Source of the DNA: Phycisphaerae bacterium
GTDB taxonomy: Bacteria > Planctomycetota > Phycisphaerae > UBA1845 > PWPN01
Assembly (NCBI GenBank): GCA_030372985.1
Contig: JAUCQB010000048.1
Span: 1 to 46,197, forward strand
Reading direction: 5' to 3'
Length of the DNA stretch: 46,197 nt
The notes beneath the pieces are model-generated. The model saw nothing but the letters and a program-made list of their open reading frames with translations. It was not told the origin of the DNA and ran no database searches. Position 1 is the first letter of the stretch; every line of letters starts with the position of its first letter. The position numbers were made by a program, and so were the translations under genes. Positions 33,976-41,212 of this stretch are shown here, one piece after another.

Positions 33976-34143
33976 TCAGTGAAGACTGGTCCGCATGCCC
34001 CTGACGCGGTTCCCAGATCCGCTCCCCCTGCTTCGAGATGCCACGTCTCGCAGGCCCTCAACAGGCCCTTCCAAGAAGACGAACCGACCCGTCTCCGTCA
34101 ACAGCCAAGGCCGAAGATTCTCGGGATTCGGGCAGAACGCCAT
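33976..34143 (-). CDS. Possible small protein, 55 residues
   Basis: The ATG at 34143 is preceded by GGAGG with 5-base spacing. The product starts MAFCPNPENLRPWLLTETGR and continues FVFLEGPVEGLRDVASRSRG. It matches no family I know. It is in the same orientation as, and between, the HPF and Rnk genes. It could be a genuine small gene or another decayed fragment. Nothing else was seen between 33910 and 34348. Confidence 0.3.
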   Translation of the reverse strand: MAFCPNPENLRPWLLTETGRFVFLEGPVEGLRDVASRSRGSGSGNRVRGMRTSLH

Positions 34144-34348
34144 GCGATCCTCCATGCGATCGGTCCGCCGCCGCCGAAGCATCAGCTGCACCAGACGGGA
34201 CGCGCCGTTATGCAGGATCCGCCCATGCCCAGATCCCCGGCGAAAGGGTCAGACAGTCAAATCCCTTTCGGTCGAGACGCTGCACCTCCTGGAAGTCGTG
34301 CCCTGCGCGGACTCGCCGAGGCGACGGGTGAGGACCGCCCCGCACCGC

Positions 34349-34747
34349 TCACCTGCTGATTCGGTTTCCGTGCCCGAATGCCCATGACTCACTTCGTTGC
34401 CAGAGCCGCCGGTCGTAGTCCCGCCAGGCAGTGCGTCTCCTCACCTCCCAGCGGCGACGCAATTCGCGGGCCACGGCCCGTCCGGCCCGATCCGCGGCTC
34501 GATCAATCACCACAAAAGGATCCGCGTCGACGTCCTCGATCACGATGGTGCCGGTCGGAATCAGGTGGACCATGAACCGGCAGGATCGGTCCCTCCCGCC
34601 CCGGTCGCCGTTGACGTCGGCCAGCCGGGCCGCGACCTCGCGAATACGGGTGGAGAATCGCGCCAGGGCGAATTGCAGCCGTCGCTGCACGTACTCCTTC
34701 AGGGAACGGTCCACGTCCATGTCCTGCCCGTGAATCACGACTCGCAT
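34349..34747 (-). CDS. HPF/RaiA-family ribosome hibernation factor (copy A)
   Basis: The 132-residue protein has the beta-alpha-beta-beta-beta-alpha pattern of the HPF/RaiA family: MRVVIHGQDMDVDRSLKEYV for strand 1 and helix 1, LQFALARFSTRIREVAARL, SCRFMVHLIPTGTIVIEDVD for the central strands, and DPFVVIDRAADRAGRAVARE for the second helix. Family members sit in the small-subunit channel where mRNA and tRNA bind, and silence ribosomes in stationary phase. The basic tail after residue 100 (RRRWEVRRRTAWRDYDRRLW) is unlike short HPF and there is no long-HPF dimerisation domain. AAAAGGAG precedes the ATG. A second, divergent copy lies at 35585-35926. Confidence 0.82.
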   Translation of the reverse strand: MRVVIHGQDMDVDRSLKEYVQRRLQFALARFSTRIREVAARLADVNGDRGGRDRSCRFMVHLIPTGTIVIEDVDADPFVVIDRAADRAGRAVARELRRRWEVRRRTAWRDYDRRLWQRSESWAFGHGNRISR

Positions 34748-34850
34748 TCCGGTCTCCTTTTCGTTTCAGGGCCTTTCGATCGTCATCCACCTGTTTATAC
34801 GCCTCATTCATCATACGGACCAGTAGAATCTTACGTGGCATATATTAGAT

Positions 34851-34865
34851 AAATACGAAGTATTT
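34851..34865. promoter_or_regulatory. AT-rich palindrome
   Basis: AAATAC-GAA-GTATTT is a perfect 6-base inverted repeat in an AT-rich patch, 104 bases upstream of HPF copy A. Its minus-strand reading shares ACTTCGTA with the palindrome in the nhaR promoter at 36000-36014, so both could be sites for one regulator. Confidence 0.35.
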
Positions 34866-34999
34866 CGGACCGCCCGCCGCGACTTTGCCGAGGATGCGAC
34901 GTTCGGCAAGCTGGAATCCGATGACGGCGGCCGCGGGATGGCTACACGGGCCGGCTTGCGCGGAATGACGCGCCCGCCTGCCATCCGGAGAATCCGCGC

Positions 35000-35163
35000 A
35001 CCCCGAGGGGCACCTCTCTCGTTCGGATAGGCCACGGGAGTTCTCGCAACGGTTCCGCCGATCTCATCCGCCACGACGGCCACAACGTTCGCGTCGGTCC
35101 CCCCGCCATGACCATCACGACGGACGTCTTCCTGCAAACTGCGATCACCATGCGGAACGACAC
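35000..35163 (-). pseudogene. Decayed third HPF/RaiA-like copy, frameshifted
   Basis: In one minus-strand frame SFRMVIAVCRKTSVVMVM resembles SCRFMVHLIPTGTIVIED of HPF copy A. After a one-base shift inside a run of six G (plus-strand C run at 35099-35104) the next frame gives DANVVAVVADEIGGTVAR, against DPFVVIDRAADRAGRAVAR. Upstream of this the N-terminal half is missing and a stop codon interrupts the frame. The match is by eye and covers only the C-terminal half of the domain. Confidence 0.4.
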
Positions 35164-35178
35164 CCTCCGCCAAGGGCT

Positions 35179-35526
35179 TCAAAGACATGCGCAGTCGGGT
35201 TGAACGGGTTCTTGCCGGCGCGGTGATGACTCCCGAATGCCTGGCGGGTCTGCATCGCCGACAGCGACAATCAGACGCAATCTCCGCGGACCCCACCCAA
35301 CCCGAATCCGCGCGTCATCACGGTACCAGGTGCCATTCACCCGGTATCTGAACTGGTAGTCCCCTTCGGCCATGACCACGTGGCACAACCACTCCCCATC
35401 TGCCGCACCGAGCATCGGCGACGCTGTGCGTTCCGGCCACTCCCCGCATCGAATCACACACACCCGGTCCGCCCGCGGGTGAAAGAAACGAATCTCCGTC
35501 ACCGGCCTGGAGTAGTGCATCCCCAT
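35179..35526 (-). CDS. Stand-alone CBM48/AMPK-type glycogen-binding domain protein
   Basis: The 115-residue protein is essentially one early-set beta-sandwich: VTEIRFFHPRADRVCVIRCG, GEWPERTASPMLGAADGEWL, CHVVMAEGDYQFRYRVNG, TWYRDDARIRVGWGPRRL. This is the CBM48/AMPK-beta pattern (a strand with W/F near the start, then GxYxFRYxVDG). Such domains bind glycogen or other alpha-glucans and are normally fused to enzymes or kinase subunits; here there is no partner domain. It sits between HPF copy B and the decayed HPF copy. It may report carbon reserves to the stress block, which is speculation. The last ~25 residues are not domain-like. Confidence 0.7.
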   Translation of the reverse strand: MGMHYSRPVTEIRFFHPRADRVCVIRCGEWPERTASPMLGAADGEWLCHVVMAEGDYQFRYRVNGTWYRDDARIRVGWGPRRLRLIVAVGDADPPGIRESSPRRQEPVQPDCACL

Positions 35527-35584
35527 GGCCCGACTCCCCGAACGCCGCCGCGAGACGGCTCACGGCGTGTCTCCCGGCCGCCGT

Positions 35585-35926
35585 CTACTCACACACGTGC
35601 GACCGGCCTGCTCGGCCAAGCGTACTCCTCAAACAACGAGCCATTCGTCTCACTGCCCGATTCACAGCGACCTCGGGCTCCCAGTGTCTGGCCTTTGCCG
35701 TCAGCCGGACCGTCGAGGTCAGATCCACCACGACGCGGCATTGATGGTTCAGACCGTGCGAGGCTCCATCCAGGATCTCCAGAAAGACCATCGCCGCCGC
35801 GATGCGGTCCGCCCAACAGCCTAGCGCGGCGTCAACACGTCGTTCGGCATACTCGCGAAGCCTGAGACTCAAATGGAAGCCGTTCGCGTGGATTCCCAGA
35901 CGCAGTTTCTCCTGACTGGTCGGCAA
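35585..35926 (-). CDS. HPF/RaiA-family protein (copy B, divergent)
   Basis: I place the start at TTG 35926 because AAGGAGGT lies 5 bases before it; a TTG at 35977 would add 17 residues inside the promoter region. The 113-residue product shows the HPF fold: LRLGIHANGFHLSLRLREYA, ERRVDAALGCWADRIAAAMV, CRVVVDLTSTVRLTAKARHW, EPEVAVNRAVRRMARCLRS. It is shorter and less conserved than copy A and lacks the basic tail. It is the first gene of the minus-strand block and is divergent from nhaR. It may have a specialised role, for example another ribosome state, but its function can only be inferred from the family. Confidence 0.75.
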   Translation of the reverse strand: MPTSQEKLRLGIHANGFHLSLRLREYAERRVDAALGCWADRIAAAMVFLEILDGASHGLNHQCRVVVDLTSTVRLTAKARHWEPEVAVNRAVRRMARCLRSTLGRAGRSHVCE

Positions 35927-35948
35927 GGCCCACCTCCTTCCTGTCCCT

Positions 35949-35977
35949 ATCCTACGCCACAGCACATACTTAGGCAA
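35949..35977 (-). promoter_or_regulatory. Candidate promoter of the hibernation block
   Basis: On the minus strand TTGCCT (35977-35972), a 17-base spacer and TAGGAT (35954-35949) lead to a short leader with a strong Shine-Dalgarno before TTG 35926. It is back to back with the nhaR promoter. Confidence 0.35.
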
Positions 35978-35992
35978 ATAGATAATGGCAAA

Positions 35993-36021
35993 TTGACACT
36001 TCGTAATATACGAATTATGAT
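35993..36021 (+). promoter_or_regulatory. nhaR promoter with operator-like palindrome in the spacer
   Basis: TTGACA (35993-35998, perfect), a 17-base spacer and TATGAT (36016-36021) form a near-consensus promoter. The spacer is filled by the palindrome TTCGTA-ATA-TACGAA (36000-36014). The start codon lies only 6 bases beyond the -10 box, so transcription should begin at or next to the ATG. Confidence 0.7.
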
Positions 36022-36027
36022 GCGCCC

Positions 36028-36927
36028 ATGGACTGGCTCAACTACCATCACCTGTTCTACTTCTGGACTGTGGCCCGGGCGGGCTCGATCACCGCCGCTT
36101 GTGAGGAATTGCTGCTCGCTCCGCCGACGATCTCCGCCCAGATCCACGAACTCGAAGCGGCGCTGGGAGAGAAACTGTTCGCCCGCTCGGGCCGGGGCCT
36201 GACGCTCACGGAAACCGGCCGGATGGCCTACCGCTACGCCGACGAGATCTTCTCCCTGGGCCGCGAGTTCGTGGACACGGTCAAGGGTCGCTCCAAGGGC
36301 ATCTCGGTCCATGTCAACATCGGGGTGAATGATGTGATACCCAAGCTGGTCGCCTACCGGCTTCTGGAGCCGGTGGTTCAGCTGCCGGAACGGAGCCGCA
36401 TCTCGTGCTTTCAGGGAACCCCGACGCAGTTGCTTCCCGCACTGGCGGTTCATGACCTGGACCTCGTCCTGTCCGACGCCCCGGCCGATCCGCACATCAA
36501 GGTCCGTGCCTTCAGCCACCTTCTGGGCGAGTGCGGCGTAACGCTCTTCGCCTCGCCGAAGCAGGCTCGCAAGATCCGGAAGGGTTTCCCACAATCGCTC
36601 GACGGCGCCTCGGCTCTGCTCCCCACGCCCGGCAGCACACTGCGAGGCGCGCTCGACAGGTGGTTTGAGTCGGTTGACGTGAGACCCGACGTCATCGGTG
36701 AGTTTGAGGACATCGCCTTGCTGAGCACTTTCGGCGGGCAGGGCCAAGGCTTCTTTGCGGGCTACGATGTGGTTGAGTCGGACATCATCAGTTCGTTCCA
36801 TGTCGAGCCCATCGGATCGATCAAGGATCATCGAGAGCGGTTTTTCGCGATTACGGTTGAACGCCGGATCAGGCACCCCGCGGTGGCCGCTATCATGGAA
36901 GCGGCTCGCGGCAGGCTCTTCAAGTAA
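36028..36927 (+). CDS. nhaR: NhaR-type LysR-family transcriptional activator
   Basis: The 299-residue protein starts MDWLNYHHLFYFWTVARAGS, the NhaR hallmark. It continues with the LysR winged helix (ITAACEELLLAPPTISAQIH, ELEAALGEKLFARSGRGLTL) and a periplasmic-binding-like effector domain that includes DLVLSDAPADPHIKVRAF and GECGVTLFASP. In E. coli NhaR senses Na+ and activates nhaA and osmC. Here an antiporter gene lies 386 bases downstream on the same strand, which agrees with this role. There is no Shine-Dalgarno upstream, and the -10 box ends 6 bases before the ATG, so the mRNA is probably leaderless. The palindrome in the promoter spacer could be a self-regulatory site. Confidence 0.88.
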   Translation: MDWLNYHHLFYFWTVARAGSITAACEELLLAPPTISAQIHELEAALGEKLFARSGRGLTLTETGRMAYRYADEIFSLGREFVDTVKGRSKGISVHVNIGVNDVIPKLVAYRLLEPVVQLPERSRISCFQGTPTQLLPALAVHDLDLVLSDAPADPHIKVRAFSHLLGECGVTLFASPKQARKIRKGFPQSLDGASALLPTPGSTLRGALDRWFESVDVRPDVIGEFEDIALLSTFGGQGQGFFAGYDVVESDIISSFHVEPIGSIKDHRERFFAITVERRIRHPAVAAIMEAARGRLFK

Positions 36928-36971
36928 GGACGTCGATTGGACGGAGTCCTCGTTCTCAGGCTGGGACACCG

Positions 36972-37265
36972 ATGATGACCTTGCGACTGAACGCACTGCT
37001 GAGCATGATCGATCAACTGGATGAGGACGAAATGCGCCTCCTCCCATCGGTGCTCGGCAACAAGCTCATGGAGAAGGATCGAGGACGTGCCCGGGCCCTC
37101 AAGCCCCACGTCGGCGCACAATGCAACGTGGACTGGCCCGAACAGGCGGATCTTTTTGCGGTGAGGCTGGTTTCGGTGGACGAGGAAAAGGGTATAGTGC
37201 AGGTGAGCACGACGCCGGGCCAGCCGGTTTGGAGCGTGCCGCCCTACTGCATCAGGCTGATCTGA
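36972..37265 (+). CDS. Hypothetical protein, 97 residues
   Basis: A small protein between nhaR and the antiporter. It starts MMTLRLNALLSMIDQLDEDE, a short amphipathic helical segment, and ends in a beta-rich part (LFAVRLVSVDEEKGIVQVST). I recognise no family. It is collinear with both neighbours (44 bases after nhaR, 48 before the antiporter), so it is likely part of the same transcript. The codon pattern looks coding, but the ribosome-binding site is weak. Confidence 0.5.
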   Translation: MMTLRLNALLSMIDQLDEDEMRLLPSVLGNKLMEKDRGRARALKPHVGAQCNVDWPEQADLFAVRLVSVDEEKGIVQVSTTPGQPVWSVPPYCIRLI

Positions 37266-37313
37266 CCCGCGCGCAACCACTGAGCCGGCGCCGGTCGATT
37301 GCGAGCTGACGGA

Positions 37314-38789
37314 ATGACTGAGAACCTCCTATTCCTTAGCGTGTCCGTTCTGCTCCTGGTCAGCGTACTGGCCAGTAAGGCTTCCGAACGCCTGGGCGTG
37401 CCAGCGCTTCTCATGTTCCTGCTGATCGGCATGCTGGCCGGTTCGGAAGGGCCGGGAGGCATCTACTTCGACAATGCTCGCATCGCCAAGACACTGGGCA
37501 CATTGGCGCTGGCCTATATCCTGTTCTCAGGCGGATTGGACACCGATTGGCAGAGCGTCAGGCCGGTCCTCCGACCTGCCATGGTGCTCGCCACGGCTGG
37601 GGTTTTCCTGACCGCCGTCCTGGTGGCGGTATTTGCCGTCGTGACCTTCGACCTCTCCTGGCTGGAAGGGCTGCTGCTGGGCTCGGTGATTTCCTCGACG
37701 GACGCCGCGGCCGTGTTCGCGATCCTGCGGTCGCGAAGCATCAGCCTGAAGCGGCAGCTCAAACCCCTGCTGGAGTTGGAGTCGGGCAGCAACGACCCAA
37801 TGGCGGTGTTCCTCACCGTCACCGTGATCACCCTTTTGCAGGATCCGAAGGCTTCATGGTGGGGCGCGGTCCCTGCGTTCTTTCAGCAGATGCTCATGGG
37901 TGCGGCCGTGGGTCTCTTGTTCGGCAAGGGGATCATCTATCTCGTCAACACAATCAGGCTTGAGTACGAGGGGTTGTACCCCGTCCTGACGCTCGGGTCC
38001 GTCCTGCTGGTCTTCGGTACGGCTGACTTGTTGGGCGGCAACGGATTCCTTGCGGTGTACTTGGCGGGCATCATCATTGGCAATGGGGACTTCCTGCACA
38101 AACGAAGCCTGATGCGGTTCCACGACGGCATGGCGTGGCTGATGCAGATCGCCATGTTCCTGACTCTGGGACTGCTGGTGTTCCCGTCCCGTCTGGTCCC
38201 CGTGGTCGGGCCCGGGCTGCTGCTCTGCGGGTTCGTCATGCTGATCGCCAGGCCGGTGAGCGTCATGCTCTGCCTGGTCGGAAGCAGGCTGACGCGCCGC
38301 GAGAAGCTGTTGACCTGCTGGGTCGGCCTGCGAGGGTCCGTTCCGATCGTACTGGCAACCTTCCCCAAGATGGCAGGCCTGCCTCAGGCGGATATGATCT
38401 TTAACCTCGTGTTCTTCGTGGTGATCACATCCGTGCTTCTGCAAGGCAAGTCGCTTCCGTTGGCAGCCAAATGGCTGAAGGTGGACAAGCCACTTCGTCA
38501 CAGGCCCCGACCTCCCCTGGAGTTCGATCGGACGGAACAGAGCATCCAGGCGACGATGACGGAGATGGTCGTCGACCCCGACTCGGGCGCCGTCGACAAA
38601 CGCATCATTGAAGTGGGCCTTCCGCGAGGCGCGCTGCTGGTCCTGATCAGCCGAAACGGCGAGTATTTCGTACCAAACGGCGGAACCGTTCTCCATGCCA
38701 ACGATGTTGCACTCGTACTGGGAGATGAAGATGCGCTGAGGATGACCCGGCAGTTGCTTCACCCTCAACAGGAACCCGCGGCAGGCTGA
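37314..38789 (+). CDS. NhaP2/CvrA-type cation:proton antiporter (CPA1) with C-terminal TrkA-C-like domain
   Basis: The 491-residue membrane protein has about twelve hydrophobic helices. LGVPALLMFLLIGMLAGSEG, TLALAYILFSGGLDTDW, GLLLGSVISSTDAAAVFAIL and LLELESGSNDPMAVFLTV are CPA1 motifs; the SSTDAA and SGSNDP segments carry the ion-binding Asp residues. From about residue 430 a TrkA-C/RCK-C-like regulatory domain follows (RIIEVGLPRGALLVLISRNG). NhaP2/CvrA proteins exchange K+ or Na+ for H+ and protect against high cation levels or alkaline stress. The ATG at 37314 fits the membrane start better than an upstream TTG. The position after nhaR suggests cation-dependent control. Confidence 0.88.
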   Translation: MTENLLFLSVSVLLLVSVLASKASERLGVPALLMFLLIGMLAGSEGPGGIYFDNARIAKTLGTLALAYILFSGGLDTDWQSVRPVLRPAMVLATAGVFLTAVLVAVFAVVTFDLSWLEGLLLGSVISSTDAAAVFAILRSRSISLKRQLKPLLELESGSNDPMAVFLTVTVITLLQDPKASWWGAVPAFFQQMLMGAAVGLLFGKGIIYLVNTIRLEYEGLYPVLTLGSVLLVFGTADLLGGNGFLAVYLAGIIIGNGDFLHKRSLMRFHDGMAWLMQIAMFLTLGLLVFPSRLVPVVGPGLLLCGFVMLIARPVSVMLCLVGSRLTRREKLLTCWVGLRGSVPIVLATFPKMAGLPQADMIFNLVFFVVITSVLLQGKSLPLAAKWLKVDKPLRHRPRPPLEFDRTEQSIQATMTEMVVDPDSGAVDKRIIEVGLPRGALLVLISRNGEYFVPNGGTVLHANDVALVLGDEDALRMTRQLLHPQQEPAAG

Positions 38790-38802
38790 CCCTGCATCAG
38801 GG

Positions 38803-39104
38803 CTAAACCTGCAGCCTCGGATTGGCGTGGATCCAGCCTGGAGGGCCGCCTTGAAAGCTGTTCAGCGACACCACCACCTGCGGATTCACCACCCATTGGG
38901 GTGAAACCTGCCCAGCAGGCACCAGAGGTGCGCCGTGCGCACGATGCCGCCGCCCGGGTGCAGAATCACATCCAGGCAGACCGCGCGCGTCACCGGCGGC
39001 ACGTTGCCCATCATCGGATCGTACGCAAGGTTGTTCATGTAGGCGTATTTCGTGCCCGGCAAGGCCGCGCGCACGGTTTGAAGCTTTTTCGGACAGGCCG
39101 GCAG
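38803..39104 (-). pseudogene. Frameshifted gene remnant of unknown family
   Basis: On the minus strand a protein-like stretch includes KLQTVRAALPGTKYAYMNNL, AYDPMMGNVPPVTRAVCLDV and GGIVRTAHLWCLLGRFHPNG, then hits a TGA. A -1 frame continues without a gap as WVVNPQVVVSLNSFQ and GGPPGWIHANPRLQV to a stop at 38803. Both parts look coding, so this is either a recently broken gene or a sequencing frameshift. The 5' end is missing, cut off by the start of the plus-strand membrane protein gene. I cannot name the family. Confidence 0.45.
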
Positions 39105-39168
39105 ACCGACGGCCTGCCCCCTGTTGCGGCGCAAGCCGCCGACCGGTAGCTTTTCCGGCCGTGACGAT

Positions 39169-41064
39169 ATGCGGGAACTGAAGCTTACCGATTGTGGCTC
39201 ACCGGGCGACACACAGAGCGACACATGGATCGGCCGGATGTGTCGTCTTCTCTGCCACCCCAGGCTGCCGATCTTCGCCGCCCTGATCGCCATGTTGCTT
39301 GTTTCCCCATCGCTGCGTGTGGGCTGGCTGTTTGACGACGACTTCCACCGTCTCACCATCCGGGGCTCGACGAGATGCTCCGTGTTTTCGGGATCGATCT
39401 GGGACTTGTTCCGGTTTCTCGACGGGAACCCTGGGCGAACCCTGGAGCTGATGGACTACGGCGGGCTGCCGTGGTGGACCGTGCCTGAGGCCAAGGGCAG
39501 TTTCTGGCGGCCGCTGACCATTCTGACTCACTGGATCGACTATCGGCGGTGGCCGGATCTGGCCTGGCCGATGCACGTCCAGAGCATACTGTGGTATGGG
39601 CTGCTGGTTCTGGCAACGGCCGCGTTATACAGGCGGATGATGGGAGCCGGCATCGCGGCTGGTCTGGCTGCGTTCTTGTTCGCCGTCGACGATGCCCACA
39701 GCATGCCTGCCGCGTGGCTGTCCAACCGCAACGCGATTGTTTCGGGCGTTTGTGGGGTGCTGGCGATTCTGGCCCACGACCGCTGGCGGCGTCAGGGCCG
39801 AACCGCCAGTGCCCTCCCGGCCTGGCTCTGCGCCGCCGCCAGCCTCTTGTCGGCTGAGGCCGGCGTCGGCACCTTCGCCTACCTGGCAGCTCATGCCGTA
39901 TACCTGGATCCCGGCAAGTGGCGGCGAAAAGCGCTCGTCATGCTCCCCTATCTTATCATCCTGATCGGCTGGCGGGCTGCCTGGGCGCTGGGTGGCCATG
40001 GCGTGCAGCACTTGGGGCTCTATGTGGACCCGATCAGGGAACCGGCGGTGTTTGCTCTCAGTGCCATCCAGCGAATACCGCTTCTGATGCTCGGCCAGTG
40101 GGCAGCGCCGCCGGCCGAGGCGTCGATCCTGGTCACGAATCAGGTCATGTTGCTGTTGCAGATTCTCGGTGTGGCGCTCACCGTTGTGCTCGCGGTCGCC
40201 GTATGGTCTCCGCTCCGAGGGGATCCGGTTGCTCGCTTCTGGACGCTGGGCATGGCCTTGTCGCTGGTGCCCGTGTGTGCGACCTTCCCGGCCAACCGGC
40301 TTCTGGTGTTTGCCGGCATCGGCGCCATGGGCCTGCTCGCCCAGTTTCTTTCGCACGTCCTGCGGCTTGAAAACCAATCGGGAGCCCCCGGCGGCGTGTC
40401 TGTCGGTGCTGTGGCGGACAAGCCTCTCCCGGCACCCCACCGGAACGGTCTTTCACATGATCGCCGTCTCTGTCGCGTTCTCGCCTGGTCCTTTGTATGC
40501 CTGCACATCGTACTTGCCCCCGTGGCCCTGGCCGTGCAGGCGGCATTTCCAATGGGCTTCAAGAGATTCAACGACGAACTCACGGTGCGGGCCGCATTCG
40601 ATTCCTCGGTCGAGCAACAGGACCTCATCATCGTGAACGCCCCGAGCGTGATGCACGCGACGTATCTGACGGTGCAGCGTGAACTGGCCGGCCAGCCGAT
40701 TCCGACCCACACGCGCGTGCTCGCCCCGGCATTGCCGGCGGTCGTGATCCGCCGCCTGGACGAGCGAACACTGTCCATCCGTCCGGAGAACAGTTTCATC
40801 GCCTGGCGGTTTGATCACCTTTTCCGTAGCGAGCGACGACCGATGTCCGTCGGCCAGCAGGTGAAGCTCACCGGGCTGACCGTCGAGGTCGCGGAACTGA
40901 CCTCCGATCTCCGCCCGGCCGAGGCCGTGTTCCATTTTGCCGTACCGCTCGAGCACCCGTCGCTCAGGTGGCTGCACTGGGAGGACGGCGAATTCATCCC
41001 CTTCACCCCCCCGCCAATGGGCGAAACCGTCGAACTTCGCCCCCGGTTGCCGAGTATCTGGTAA
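39169..41064 (+). CDS. Polytopic membrane protein, GT-C glycosyltransferase-like
   Basis: The 631-residue protein (from ATG 39169; no good ribosome-binding site) has about nine to ten hydrophobic helices in the first 440 residues and a soluble C-terminal domain. The loop after helix 1 contains WLFDDDFHRLTI, and KGSFWRPLTILTHWIDYRRW follows later. An acidic pair in the first loop and an F-W-R-P-L motif are typical of GT-C transferases such as TMTC and PMT relatives, which use lipid-linked sugars on the outer face of the membrane. The helix with FLFAVDDAHSMPAAWLSNRN supports this. The acceptor is unknown. It lies 148 bases before lnt. Confidence 0.6.
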   Translation: MRELKLTDCGSPGDTQSDTWIGRMCRLLCHPRLPIFAALIAMLLVSPSLRVGWLFDDDFHRLTIRGSTRCSVFSGSIWDLFRFLDGNPGRTLELMDYGGLPWWTVPEAKGSFWRPLTILTHWIDYRRWPDLAWPMHVQSILWYGLLVLATAALYRRMMGAGIAAGLAAFLFAVDDAHSMPAAWLSNRNAIVSGVCGVLAILAHDRWRRQGRTASALPAWLCAAASLLSAEAGVGTFAYLAAHAVYLDPGKWRRKALVMLPYLIILIGWRAAWALGGHGVQHLGLYVDPIREPAVFALSAIQRIPLLMLGQWAAPPAEASILVTNQVMLLLQILGVALTVVLAVAVWSPLRGDPVARFWTLGMALSLVPVCATFPANRLLVFAGIGAMGLLAQFLSHVLRLENQSGAPGGVSVGAVADKPLPAPHRNGLSHDRRLCRVLAWSFVCLHIVLAPVALAVQAAFPMGFKRFNDELTVRAAFDSSVEQQDLIIVNAPSVMHATYLTVQRELAGQPIPTHTRVLAPALPAVVIRRLDERTLSIRPENSFIAWRFDHLFRSERRPMSVGQQVKLTGLTVEVAELTSDLRPAEAVFHFAVPLEHPSLRWLHWEDGEFIPFTPPPMGETVELRPRLPSIW

Positions 41065-41212
41065 GCATGCCCAGACGGCGAGCTGCTCCAACCAGGCGTC
41101 GCCCTCTTTCTGCCGGTGACCGATGACTTCCGTCAATCGCAGGCATAGCATTCAATAGAAGGAGATGGTGCAGGATACTCTGCTGTTGCTGTAGCTGGGA
41201 GAGTCTCTGCCC

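Noticed and set aside
34811..35296. 161-residue minus-strand protein
   Set aside because: Its middle part matches HPF only over the second half and in another frame for the first half, so I treat it as part of a decayed HPF copy, not as a gene.
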